Virus record (IMG/VR): IMGVR_UViG_3300032053_000004
Coordinates: 1-64,000 of that record
DNA length: 64,000 bases
Direction: 5' to 3' (one strand)
Origin: a virus
Shown: in pieces, positions 16,249 through 22,736 of the stretch
Position numbering within the stretch: position 1 is the first letter of the stretch
Layout of the letters: every line of letters starts with the position of its first letter
Translations under genes and position numbers: made by a program
The notes under the pieces: generated by a model
Database searches by the model: none
Seen by the model: only the letters and a program-made list of their open reading frames with translations
What the model was told of the DNA's origin: nothing

Positions 16249-16310
16249 AATCCAGATACGGGTTGGCCCCATTATCCAATTGGATAATGGGGCCAACCCG
16301 TATCTGGATT
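16249..16310. terminator. 62-bp perfect palindrome between convergent genes
   Basis: Every base of 16249-16279 pairs with 16280-16310, centred on CCAATTGG. It lies 25 nt after one stop codon and 28 nt before the opposing one, so it is best read as a bidirectional terminator. Confidence 0.65.
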
Positions 16311-16337
16311 ATTGCTCAGATATCTGGCATACCTGAA

Positions 16338-16604
16338 TTAGGCATGTATTAATTGAGACGCGTGGAATTCGTCGATTTCTTCAGGCGAGGCCGCCCAAAG
16401 ACTTGAAAACGGACAATGAACCGTGTGCCCGTCGGCAAGACGGAGTACAGCCACATGAATGTTGATCCCATTCCGGTTGGGCTCCATTCCAGAGCGAATA
16501 TGTTCTCCAACCATTCCTTCGAACTTATATAAAGCTTCGGGCCAAGGTCGGCGGCTCGTTTCTTGGGAGCTGCCAAGGCAAATTCTATAATAACTAGTAC
16601 TCAT
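16338..16604 (-). CDS. small hypothetical protein with shared tail
   Basis: 88 residues, ending DEFHASQLIHA, a loose form of the shared tail. It overlaps the end of the upstream gene by four bases (ATGA). Beta-rich centre with His/Cys. Function unknown. Confidence 0.5.
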   Translation of the reverse strand: MSTSYYRICLGSSQETSRRPWPEALYKFEGMVGEHIRSGMEPNRNGINIHVAVLRLADGHTVHCPFSSLWAASPEEIDEFHASQLIHA

Positions 16605-17017
16605 GAAGTCATGACTTCAAGGGTAGCGATCTCGTCGTCTGTGTAAAAACCACAGGAAATCCCGGATCGCATAAGTTCCGATGCGCAACCCTCTATTGTT
16701 GGATTCGAGTTGTATGGGTTCAGACTGACCCGAAAGACCTTCGGAACACCAGAACAAGGCCCGAGCTCAATAAAGTCCTTGGCATCTTTCAACGTTATCC
16801 CGCTGTAATTCCGAAGAATCTTGATGGCTGCAATTTTTAGGCTAGATGGAACCCGAGTTATGACCAAATGACGCTCTTGTGCCAATTCTTTGATAATTGG
16901 GTGAGCGTTCTCCCAAACGATTTTTGCCACCTCAAGATATTTTTCTTTACTTAGAGAGGCGAACTCGCGCGAAACCTCAACGCGTGTTTCGTCTTCGATG
17001 ATGATTGTGATTTTCAT
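16601..17017 (-). CDS. protein with ribosomal L7/L12 C-terminal-like segment and shared tail
   Basis: 138 residues from the ATG at 17015-17017, in ATGA overlap with the preceding gene. Residues ~65-95 (KIAAIKILRNYSGITLKDAKDFIE, quoted in part: SGITLKDAK) resemble the core of the bL12 C-terminal domain, KxxVIKxVRxxTGLGLKEAKDLVE. In ribosomal bL12 this face binds translation GTPases. The end is YTDDEIATLEVMTS, one of the clearest long-form shared tails. L12 similarity is by pattern only. Confidence 0.5.
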   Translation of the reverse strand: MKITIIIEDETRVEVSREFASLSKEKYLEVAKIVWENAHPIIKELAQERHLVITRVPSSLKIAAIKILRNYSGITLKDAKDFIELGPCSGVPKVFRVSLNPYNSNPTIEGCASELMRSGISCGFYTDDEIATLEVMTS

Positions 17018-17391
17018 GCTGATAGAACTTCGTACGTGTGTACTCGTTCCCGAAGATACTCGAGATCGGAGTAAGAATTGATCCAATCCCGGATCTTTTC
17101 AAAGATTTTAACATCTCCTTCAGAGTTTCTTCTCTGTTGAGTATTTAGATAACCAGCTACCTCTACAAGACGGAGAGATTCTCCGCTCAGAAGAGAGTCA
17201 AACGTGTGGCGGAATGAGTCTGCCACATGATGCGATGTTCCCACGAGGGCGCAAACTGCATCCTCATAGACTGTATCCAGATCGACGGGTTTGGCCGCAG
17301 AGAGCCAAACAACGGTATCCTGCCGTTTGACGAGGTATCGCTTACATACTTCGCAGATACAATATACATCCACAGTAGACTCTCTATACAC
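17014..17391 (-). CDS. hypothetical protein with shared tail
   Basis: 125 residues. CICEVC near residue 11 is a possible metal site. Ends HTYEVLSA (shared tail). First gene of the leftward run 17391 to 16338. Confidence 0.5.
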   Translation of the reverse strand: MYRESTVDVYCICEVCKRYLVKRQDTVVWLSAAKPVDLDTVYEDAVCALVGTSHHVADSFRHTFDSLLSGESLRLVEVAGYLNTQQRRNSEGDVKIFEKIRDWINSYSDLEYLRERVHTYEVLSA

Positions 17392-17449
17392 GAAGTATGG
17401 AGTACCTGGTTCGCAACGGCTCGGATTCGGAGAAGTGCGTCAGATCTGT

Positions 17450-17617
17450 TCACTTCTTATATCCCGTGGAAAAAGACGCAGGCATCTCGCGGTCCTTCAG
17501 AAGGGACAGGCGAGTAGCCTGTCGGATAGCACGATGCGCCCGCTTCTTATGTTCTCCTCGGGTTTTCGAATCGGCAGTCTTGCACATTCGGCAGTTACAC
17601 GACGTGTAGACCCTCAT
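17450..17617 (-). CDS. 55-residue basic small protein
   Basis: Too short for most gene callers. CNCRMC at residues 7-12, then an Arg/Lys/His-rich helix (HKKRAHRAIRQATR) and an end STGYKK. Short basic proteins with this RAHRxxR...STGY layout are common in large phages; function unknown. Its ATG overlaps the previous stop by four bases. Confidence 0.55.
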   Translation of the reverse strand: MRVYTSCNCRMCKTADSKTRGEHKKRAHRAIRQATRLSLLKDREMPASFSTGYKK

Positions 17618-17811
17618 GTGGCGTTATCCCACTCGGAGGGCGGGAGCTTCGGTTCCTTTTCGGACTCGTACTCCTCGAGAAGATTCCGCTCCTCGTTGGT
17701 CTGGCCGCCTCGTCCTTGGCGACGATCATGGAAAACCGTAGTGGTCTTCCCGTGGCGAGCCTGCATCGCCATTGCCATCGCGCGGTAAGCAGATCGGATA
17801 TTGCGGGACAT
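17614..17811 (-). CDS. small hypothetical protein
   Basis: 65 residues from the ATG at 17809-17811, placed by GGAGG and the promoter-like element at 17832-17861. Basic N-terminal half, acidic C-terminal half. First gene of a pair with 17450-17617. Confidence 0.55.
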   Translation of the reverse strand: MSRNIRSAYRAMAMAMQARHGKTTTVFHDRRQGRGGQTNEERNLLEEYESEKEPKLPPSEWDNAT

Positions 17812-17831
17812 AAACGCGTGCCTCCAATGTT

Positions 17832-17861
17832 CAATACGCGGCGGAAAGTACAACTTCCGCC
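17832..17861 (-). promoter_or_regulatory. phage promoter-like element
   Basis: GGCGGA, 18 nt, GTATTG, then GGAGG upstream of the 17614-17811 gene. Confidence 0.55.
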
Positions 17862-17902
17862 CCGAGCTCGAGCTCATTACCAAGTTATCATTTTGGCCTG
17901 AA

Positions 17903-17932
17903 GGCGCAAGCCGTGCCATCCGCGGCGTATCG
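17903..17932 (+). promoter_or_regulatory. phage promoter-like element with no gene behind it
   Basis: GGCGCA, 18 nt, GTATCG, followed by GTGAGTGCG, the same octamer-plus as at the 31375-31404 copy. No ORF follows within 340 nt. Confidence 0.55.
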
Positions 17933-18047
17933 GTGAGTGCGGCAATAAACGCCGACTAAACAGCAAATAGACGCCGATCGATAACCATAACGGGAAAGAA
18001 AAGGTGTGTCATGACCTGGGGTATAACCGAGCGGGAGTGAGTCCCGC
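17933..18047 (+). ncRNA. candidate small non-coding transcript
   Basis: From the predicted start below the 17903-17932 promoter to a hairpin GCGGGA/TCCCGC at 18031-18047. The longest frame inside is nine codons. The 31375 promoter is followed by a similar start and a similar GCGGG/CCCGC hairpin, so two related short RNAs are possible. Confidence 0.35.
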
Positions 18048-18111
18048 TTCCCTGAACCGGCGTACGACTTCTTTGGTGAGGACCGAGTTCAGTTAAAACT
18101 GAATAAATGGG

Positions 18112-18149
18112 AGATACCCTCCGCCAGCTTAAATGCTCGGAGGGTATCT
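18112..18149 (+). terminator. terminator-like hairpin
   Basis: 12-bp perfect stem, 18112-18123 with 18138-18149, in the gene-free stretch before the 18200 promoter. Confidence 0.45.
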
Positions 18150-18199
18150 GCATATTTTGAATGATATTTATTGCAAAGTTATACAACCAAGCCACGGCC

Positions 18200-18229
18200 G
18201 CCGGAAGTCTGCTGAGTTGTCGCGTATCC
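18200..18229 (+). promoter_or_regulatory. phage promoter-like element
   Basis: GCCGGA, 18 nt, GTATCC, with an approximately 45-nt leader before the 18280 gene. Confidence 0.55.
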
Positions 18230-18279
18230 GAGAGCACGCCGGGCAATTTCGCTCGGCCTTTCTCCCAGGAGTTTTTCTC

Positions 18280-18630
18280 ATGACGAACCTTTACCCCTTC
18301 CTCTCCAAGGCCCAGATCTCCACCCGCATCGAGGAGGATCCCGCCTTCGCGCTGGAGTGTCTCCAGATCATGTGCTCGCGACAGACTGCTTTCGAGCAGG
18401 AGTCCAAGACCACGGTCGTGAAGAACCGGAGGGGCTTCATGAGCAGCCATGCCGTGAACGGCACCCTCCTGGCCGTCAAGGCTCGGACGGAGGGTCTCGA
18501 CGAGGTGGAGACCGCGAAGGCACAGGAGATGGTGTCTCACTACACCAAGCAGCTTGCGAGCCATTTCCGCCAGGAGGCTCTGGAGCGGGATCCTTCTCTT
18601 GCCGCAACGGCCCGGGTCTTCGGGGTCTAG
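18280..18630 (+). CDS. LYPF-family 116-residue protein, copy A
   Basis: Member of a four-copy family in this window (also 27810-28166, 30737-31114, 32223-32585). Shared features: LYPFxSK at residues 4-10, SRQTxxE(Q/H)E near 38-46, VxKNRRGxxSSHAVxGT near 50-66, and MVSHYTKQLASHFRQEA near 84-100. Nearly all helix with many His, Gln and Arg. CAGGAG lies upstream of the ATG. Codons are strongly GC-biased and the leaders are long, so it is probably abundant. Function unknown. Confidence 0.7.
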   Translation: MTNLYPFLSKAQISTRIEEDPAFALECLQIMCSRQTAFEQESKTTVVKNRRGFMSSHAVNGTLLAVKARTEGLDEVETAKAQEMVSHYTKQLASHFRQEALERDPSLAATARVFGV

Positions 18631-18637
18631 CCCCAAG

Positions 18638-18667
18638 GGTGGAGGCCCGCGCCCTCCCCGCGTATCG
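18638..18667 (+). promoter_or_regulatory. phage promoter-like element
   Basis: GGTGGA, 18 nt, GTATCG; heads a long leader containing the repeated element at 18742-18798. Confidence 0.5.
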
Positions 18668-18741
18668 TGGGTTGGGCGCGGGCAGCCGCGCAGAGACGTG
18701 GGTTGGATGAGATCCCCAAATGGCGGCCGAAGCCCGGCGCG

Positions 18742-18798
18742 GTTTGGGGCGGGGAAAGCCACCTGAAGCTCGGCTTGACAGACCGGAGAGACGGTCAA
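18742..18798 (+). promoter_or_regulatory. conserved leader element, copy 1
   Basis: GGCGGGGAAAGCCACCTGA, a variable stretch, then GACCG-GAGAGA-CGGTC. The copy at 19508-19558 has the same order with AGCTG-GAGAGA-CAGCT, so the stem covaries while the loop is constant. Confidence 0.45.
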
Positions 18799-18840
18799 GA
18801 AGACTTTGAGGAACGATTCGTTGACCTGGAGGGAAATAAT

Positions 18841-19047
18841 TTGAAGAAGAGGTCAAAAGAAAGAGGGGACCTTCCTGGAGATATTGCTTGCGTCGGGGAC
18901 ACCATCCGGTTCCCGCATGGGAAAAGATCCTTTCGAGGCAAGGTCGTCTCTGTAACAGAGATGGCGGTAACAGCGAAAACAAAATCTGGCCGTCTTTATG
19001 GGGTATTTCGATCGGATGTGCAGGAGATTGAAAAGCTGGAGTTATAG
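18841..19047 (+). CDS. small SH3-like (DUF2187-like) protein
   Basis: 68 residues from a TTG seven bases after GGAGGG. GDIACVGDTIRF then FRGKVVSV resembles DUF2187-type small beta-barrels. An upstream frame through the leader is open but is better explained as untranslated. Confidence 0.5.
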   Translation: MKKRSKERGDLPGDIACVGDTIRFPHGKRSFRGKVVSVTEMAVTAKTKSGRLYGVFRSDVQEIEKLEL

Positions 19048-19053
19048 GTCAAA

Positions 19054-19083
19054 GCCGCAGGCGCGGGGTCTGTTGTCGTATCA
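19054..19083 (+). promoter_or_regulatory. phage promoter-like element, leaderless type
   Basis: GCCGCA, 18 nt, GTATCA, six bases, ATG: the predicted transcript starts at the start codon. Confidence 0.6.
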
Positions 19084-19089
19084 GGCGGC

Positions 19090-19410
19090 ATGACCAACCC
19101 CGCGCCCGAGTGTGCTTCCGTCGAGTCCTTCGTCGAATTCTGTCTCGACGATGAGCGCGATACCTTCTCTCACGAAGATCTGGTGGTTCTCAACTTCTCT
19201 CTTCGCAAGACCGTCGCCGTCTTGCGCGGGGAGCTTGAGGCATACGGTCTCAGGCTCGCGCCCCGGATTCCTCCGAAGAAGGTGAGGGGTTTTACGACCT
19301 CTTCCAACGATCGGTGGTTTGGACCGGGATCATGCCCTACGAGCGGGGGAGCCGCTTACGGAGCCATGATGACTTCCAAATACGGCTCCAAGGACACACC
19401 CTTCGGTTGA
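19090..19410 (+). CDS. hypothetical phage protein with SSNDRWFGPGSC motif
   Basis: 106 residues from the ATG six bases below the promoter element, with no Shine-Dalgarno. The second half contains TTSSNDRWFGPGSC followed by a Gly-rich segment, a motif I have seen in small conserved phage proteins of unknown function. The N-terminal half is helical. Confidence 0.6.
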   Translation: MTNPAPECASVESFVEFCLDDERDTFSHEDLVVLNFSLRKTVAVLRGELEAYGLRLAPRIPPKKVRGFTTSSNDRWFGPGSCPTSGGAAYGAMMTSKYGSKDTPFG

Positions 19411-19418
19411 AGGACGAT

Positions 19419-19429
19419 GGGGGGGGGGG
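19419..19429. repeat. poly-G tract (11 G)
   Basis: Eleven G between the 19410 stop and the next promoter-like element. Confidence 0.8.
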
Positions 19430-19433
19430 CAAA

Positions 19434-19463
19434 GGCGGAAGCCCGAGCCCCTCGTTCGTATCG
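19434..19463 (+). promoter_or_regulatory. phage promoter-like element
   Basis: GGCGGA, 18 nt, GTATCG; heads a ~115-nt leader with the second copy of the conserved leader element. Confidence 0.55.
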
Positions 19464-19507
19464 TGGACTGGACCCCGAGGGTGGCAGTCCTGCGCTTCGC
19501 AGGCCAT

Positions 19508-19558
19508 ACCTTGGGCGGGGAACGCCACCTGAGGCTGGGCGTGGCAGCTGGAGAGACA
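19508..19558 (+). promoter_or_regulatory. conserved leader element, copy 2
   Basis: Same order as at 18742-18798: GGCGGGGAACGCCACCTGA, then a stem AGCTG/CAGCT closing a GAGAGA loop, 20 nt before the ATG region. Confidence 0.45.
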
Positions 19559-19580
19559 GCTATTTTTTCTGGAGGTTACC

Positions 19581-19727
19581 ATGACCGAAAACACCAAGAT
19601 TCCAACCGAAATCGTTCCCCTTCCTTCGTGGGAGGAGGCACTCATAGAACTCGATCGGAAGAATACCGAGCTCGCTCTCAAGAGGCTTGAGAATCCTCGT
19701 CCTTCTCGTCTTGGACGAAAGTTCTGA
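19581..19727 (+). CDS. 48-residue small protein
   Basis: ATG at 19581 after CTGGAGG; stop overlaps the next ATG. Helical, with PSWEEALIELDRKNTELA in the middle. Function unknown. Confidence 0.55.
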   Translation: MTENTKIPTEIVPLPSWEEALIELDRKNTELALKRLENPRPSRLGRKF

Positions 19728-20068
19728 TGACCGACCTACAAATCGTCTCAGCCTACATTAGTGCGTTCTTTGAAGACTCGCACACGGTTGCTGTCCAGGA
19801 TGAGGACGGCATCCACGTGCTGGGCTACACCATTTGGAAAGACGGCGACGTGTATCGTCTCCAGAAGACGGTGTACAATGCGGGAAACCGCGAGGAGCCG
19901 CCGTCTGAGGACGTGCAGGATCTCGAGGATTCCTACGCTCGCCTGGACAGCATGGTGCAAGCCATCATCCAATATGAGATTCAGGATATCTTCGCAGACG
20001 TGAGCGAGGGCATCTACTACCAGCAAGAGCAGGAACTCAAAAACGTTCAGGAAGTTGTGGAGGGATGA
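19727..20068 (+). CDS. hypothetical protein with shared tail
   Basis: 113 residues, acidic, alpha/beta, ending NVQEVVEG, an exact consensus tail. Its last codons GTGGAGGGATGA also supply GGAGG for the next gene, which begins four bases before the stop ends. Confidence 0.6.
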   Translation: MTDLQIVSAYISAFFEDSHTVAVQDEDGIHVLGYTIWKDGDVYRLQKTVYNAGNREEPPSEDVQDLEDSYARLDSMVQAIIQYEIQDIFADVSEGIYYQQEQELKNVQEVVEG

Positions 20069-20307
20069 TCCCAATCGGTTCAAAAGTCCGGGTGAAGGAT
20101 AGCCATTTCCATTCTCAGTGGCTCTATGGTGTTGTCACAGCGCATCACGACTTCCGAATGAAGGATTTTCATTCGGTGAATCTTCCCAACTCCTGTACTT
20201 ACCTTCAAGGTAAAAGAATTGGGGGAGTCACTCGCATGGTTTCTGAATCAGATCTTGAGGTGATCTCAGAAGAAGAGTTCGCAGCTGCGATAGTGGTGGA
20301 AGGCTGA
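20065..20307 (+). CDS. small SH3-like protein with full shared tail
   Basis: 80 residues. GSKVRVKDSH near the start suggests a KOW/SH3 barrel. Ends ISEEEFAAAIVVEG, one of the best long-form tails. ATGA-type overlap with the preceding gene. Confidence 0.6.
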   Translation: MIPIGSKVRVKDSHFHSQWLYGVVTAHHDFRMKDFHSVNLPNSCTYLQGKRIGGVTRMVSESDLEVISEEEFAAAIVVEG

Positions 20308-20341
20308 AAATTCGGACGTGTCCGAAGTAAAGGGAAACACA

Positions 20342-20536
20342 ATGGCACAAAATGGCGGCAAGGGACGGACGGCGCAGCAACATAGGTCGGAGAGCGCCAA
20401 GAAGCTGGCGGAGGAGCGGGCGAAGCGCTCACCCAAGGAGCAGGTCGCACTGCTCGACCAGAAGCTCGGGAAGGGCGAGGGAGCGAAGAAGGAGCGGGCT
20501 CGCCTGACCGCGGAAATGAAGGGTGCGAGCGAGTAA
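20342..20536 (+). CDS. small basic phage protein (KEQxxLLDxxLGxGxGAKKER type)
   Basis: 64 residues. SPKEQVALLDQKLGKGEGA then KKERARL is a layout shared by short proteins of many phages, function unknown. AAAGGGA precedes the ATG. Confidence 0.6.
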   Translation: MAQNGGKGRTAQQHRSESAKKLAEERAKRSPKEQVALLDQKLGKGEGAKKERARLTAEMKGASE

Positions 20537-20847
20537 ACAAATCCAAGGGTCCGAGTAGTCCTGCCTGAGATAACGCCATCCGAGACGAAGTAGTTCCTGC
20601 GTTGGGACAAAAAGTTTTAGATGCTCAGGCAGTGCAGATGCAACTTCTGCAGGACCTTCCAAATCTTGTCCTTTTGATTGTAGTGTGATAAAATGCCTTT
20701 CGTGGACTTTCAGCTTCCTGTTAAAACAGAGACGAGCTGGATATCCATATTAAAACAAGAACGCTTATCCTAGTTTGTACGCCTAAGGCGTAGACCGACT
20801 GAGTTCGGGCGTACAAACGGGGACGGAAGCAGAACTCGGTTCCTCAT
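20537..20847. other. gene-free stretch before the tRNA cluster
   Basis: About 310 nt. I see no supported gene; a 26-codon frame near 20694 has no ribosome binding site. It contains the hairpin at 20773-20818. Confidence 0.45.
20773..20818 (+). terminator. stem-loop upstream of the tRNA genes
   Basis: 11-bp perfect stem (20773-20783 with 20808-20818) around a 24-nt loop, 29 nt before tRNA-Gln. Confidence 0.4.
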
Positions 20848-20918
20848 TGAGGCATCGTTCAACGGTAGGACAAGGGACTTTGAATCCCTGAATCTAGGTT
20901 CGATTCCTAGTGCCTCAA
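20848..20918 (+). tRNA. tRNA-Gln (anticodon TTG)
   Basis: Acceptor TGAGGCA/TGCCTCA, anticodon stem AGGGA/TCCCT with loop CTTTGAA, T-arm CTAGG-TTCGATT-CCTAG, discriminator A. CCA not encoded. Reads CAA. Confidence 0.9.
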
Positions 20919-20923
20919 CTCAT

Positions 20924-20998
20924 GACCCCATAGTTTAGCGGCTAAAACTCTGGACTTTCAATCCGGCAATTGGGGTTCGATTCCCCATGGGGTCACCA
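20924..20998 (+). tRNA. tRNA-Glu (anticodon TTC), CCA encoded
   Basis: Acceptor GACCCCA/TGGGGTC, anticodon stem CTGGA/TCCGG with loop CTTTCAA, T-arm TGGGG-TTCGATT-CCCCA, discriminator A, encoded CCA. Reads GAA. The tilS gene starts seven bases later. Confidence 0.92.
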
Positions 20999-21004
20999 AG
21001 AATC

Positions 21005-21625
21005 ATGATTCATCTCGCTTGCGACGTACCAAAGGACCACTTCTTCCTGGCTTGTTCAGGTGGGGTGGATTCTATGGTAGCTCTCGACTTCCTCTTGCGA
21101 GGAAAGCGAAGGCCGCACCTGCTCTATATCGACCATGGAACAGAACATGGGCGAGAAGCGAAGGCGTTCGTCCAAAAGCGCGCGGTAGAACTGTCACTCG
21201 CTTACCAAATTTGGTATACAGGTCCCCGTCCCGCCCACCTTTCGGTAGAAGAACACTGGAGAAACGAGCGGTACGCTCTCTTTCACGCGATGAAAGCGCC
21301 AGTCATCACTGCGCACCATCTCGACGACGCGGTTGAGTGGTGGATCATGTCAGCCTTGCACGGAAACCCGAGGCTCACTCCCGTAACGAACAAGAACGTG
21401 GTCCGTCCCTTCCTGTTCACGCCGAAGCAGGAGCTTCGCGACTGGGCGGAACGTCATCAGGTTTCTTGGATTGAAGACCCAACGAATGCAACAGGAGAAC
21501 ACGCAAGAAACGTTGTGCGCCACGAAATCATGAAACATGCGCTCCACGTAAATCCGGGTCTTCATAAGACCGTAAGAAAATTGTATGGGCCTTTAGTTCA
21601 ATTGGTCAGAACCTCCGGCTCATAA
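21005..21625 (+). CDS. tilS: TilS-like tRNA(Ile)-lysidine synthetase, catalytic domain only
   Basis: 206 residues from the ATG at 21005; a possible start at 20987 would lie inside tRNA-Glu. ACSGGVDSMVAL near residues 17-28 is the PP-loop SGGxDS that binds ATP; TAHHLDDAVEWW near 100 matches the TilS HHxDDQxET region, and VSWIEDPTN plus RNVVRHEI near 155-172 match the end of the N-terminal catalytic domain. Cellular TilS usually carries 100-200 more residues of C-terminal tRNA-binding domains. It converts C34 of tRNA-Ile(CAU) to lysidine. The stop codon lies inside the following tRNA gene. Confidence 0.85.
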   Translation: MIHLACDVPKDHFFLACSGGVDSMVALDFLLRGKRRPHLLYIDHGTEHGREAKAFVQKRAVELSLAYQIWYTGPRPAHLSVEEHWRNERYALFHAMKAPVITAHHLDDAVEWWIMSALHGNPRLTPVTNKNVVRPFLFTPKQELRDWAERHQVSWIEDPTNATGEHARNVVRHEIMKHALHVNPGLHKTVRKLYGPLVQLVRTSGS

Positions 21626-21660
21626 CCGGATAGTTGGCGGTTCAAGTCCGCCAGGGCCCA
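21587..21660 (+). tRNA. tRNA with anticodon CAT, probably tRNA-Ile2 (lysidine-dependent)
   Basis: Acceptor GGGCCTT/AGGGCCC, anticodon stem TCCGG/CCGGA with loop CTCATAA, T-arm GGCGG-TTCAAGT-CCGCC, discriminator A. CAT could mean Met, but the acceptor/T-arm sequence resembles bacterial tRNA-Ile2, and the tilS gene directly upstream overlaps it by 39 nt, so reading AUA after lysidine modification is the better call (inference). Confidence 0.85.
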
Positions 21661-21668
21661 CTAAAAGA

Positions 21669-22208
21669 ATGACGAACGTAGCGCGAATAGAAGACTTCTT
21701 TCATCGAAACGTGATCGATGAATACAAGAGCTTGTCCAATGAAGAAATTGGTCAAGCAATTGCGGAGAAGTCTCTTCCGTTCGCCGTGCTCATGGAGCAT
21801 TGGGAGCAGGATTTCAACATTGGAACGCTTCTCCGCAACGCAAATGCTCTGGGCGCTCGTGAAGTCTTCTATGTCGGCACCAAGCAGTGGGACCGTCGAG
21901 GCGCAGTGGGCGTACAGAACTACACAAAGCTTCGCCATCTGACCTCAGTTCATGAACTTCAAGATCGCTACAATTTTGTAGCACTAGAACAAACGGAAGG
22001 GAGCGTGTCACTCACCAAGTTCGTCTGGCCTGAAAACCCACTGATTGTTATCGGTTCAGAAAGCCTTGGCATCAGTGCGGAAACTCTCGCACTCTGCCCG
22101 TACCGGGTAGTGATCGAGCAGCGCGGAAGCGTCCGTTCGATGAACGCCGCGTCTGCTTCAACCGTTGCGATGTACGACTTCATAACGAAACGAGAGAGTC
22201 TTCTATGA
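21669..22208 (+). CDS. SpoU/TrmH-family RNA 2'-O-methyltransferase
   Basis: 179 residues. The three SPOUT motifs are present: NIGTLLRNANALG near residues 55-67, PLIVIGSESLGIS near 120-132 and SVRSMNAASASTVAMYDF near 152-169. Such knotted methyltransferases use S-adenosylmethionine to methylate ribose 2'-OH in tRNA or rRNA. It starts nine bases after tRNA-Ile2, so a tRNA substrate is likely; which nucleotide (for example 18 or 34) cannot be told. Confidence 0.85.
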   Translation: MTNVARIEDFFHRNVIDEYKSLSNEEIGQAIAEKSLPFAVLMEHWEQDFNIGTLLRNANALGAREVFYVGTKQWDRRGAVGVQNYTKLRHLTSVHELQDRYNFVALEQTEGSVSLTKFVWPENPLIVIGSESLGISAETLALCPYRVVIEQRGSVRSMNAASASTVAMYDFITKRESLL

Positions 22209-22447
22209 AGAAGTGTTGGTTTTGTAATAAGAAGGCAATACAAGTAATAAAGCTTTCTGTTTCAAAGCCTGCTATCGAAAAAACTCATGTTGACTTTTTC
22301 TCTCAGACCAAAGGAATTCTCACCGTTTGTGAAACGCATTTAGAGAATTTAGAAAGAATGTCTGAACTTTCGAAAGAAAAAGGGAAAGGAGAAGTTGTAA
22401 GGTTCACGCCTGATGAAGTAAAGACTCTTGAACTCTTAGAAGCTTGA
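22205..22447 (+). CDS. small zinc-binding-like protein with full shared tail
   Basis: 80 residues in ATGA overlap with the methyltransferase gene. CWFC at residues 4-7 and CETH near 50 form a likely zinc site. Ends FTPDEVKTLELLEA, a long-form shared tail. AT-rich. It may accompany the tRNA-modifying genes, but no function is known. Confidence 0.6.
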   Translation: MKKCWFCNKKAIQVIKLSVSKPAIEKTHVDFFSQTKGILTVCETHLENLERMSELSKEKGKGEVVRFTPDEVKTLELLEA

Positions 22448-22463
22448 ACTTAAGATAGTGTCT

Positions 22464-22537
22464 GGGCCCGTAGCTCAGTTGGTAGTAGCTACTCCCTTTT
22501 AAGGAGATGGTCGTCAGTTCGATCCTGACCGGGCCCA
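22464..22537 (+). tRNA. tRNA-Lys (anticodon TTT)
   Basis: Acceptor GGGCCCG/CGGGCCC, D-arm AGCT/AGCT, anticodon stem CTCC/GGAG with loop CTTTTAA, T-arm GTCAG-TTCGATC-CTGAC, discriminator A. Reads AAA. Confidence 0.9.
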
Positions 22538-22601
22538 CTGTTTAGAACAACAGAAGGAAGATTTTCTGAATAAACTTAGACAAGCTTCGTAAAGAGATCA
22601 C

Positions 22602-22686
22602 GCCCCGGTGGTGGAAATGGCGATACACTCTGGACTTAAAATCCAGCGCCCGCAAGGGATTGAGGGTTCGACTCCCTCCCGGGGTA
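22602..22686 (+). tRNA. tRNA-Leu (anticodon TAA)
   Basis: Class II tRNA with a long variable arm (CGCCCGCAAGGGATT). Acceptor GCCCCGG/CCGGGGT, anticodon stem CTGGA/TCCAG with loop CTTAAAA, T-arm GAGGG-TTCGACT-CCCTC, discriminator A. Reads UUA. Confidence 0.9.
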
Positions 22687-22700
22687 CTAGTTAAACTCAA

Positions 22701-22730
22701 GCCGTCAGTCTTTTGTTATTTTCCGTATCG
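22701..22730 (+). promoter_or_regulatory. phage promoter-like element, leaderless type
   Basis: GCCGTC, 18 nt, GTATCG, six bases, ATG. Confidence 0.6.
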
Positions 22731-22736
22731 GACAAT

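Noticed and set aside
17956-18798. 280-residue minus-strand frame
   Set aside because: Antisense to LYPF copy A and to two promoter-like elements.
20694-20774. 26-codon frame before the tRNA cluster
   Set aside because: No ribosome binding site, no promoter element, no paralogue.
21587-21660. Elongator tRNA-Met
   Set aside because: Anticodon CAT fits, but the acceptor and T-arm resemble tRNA-Ile2 and tilS is directly upstream; kept as probable Ile2, not certain.
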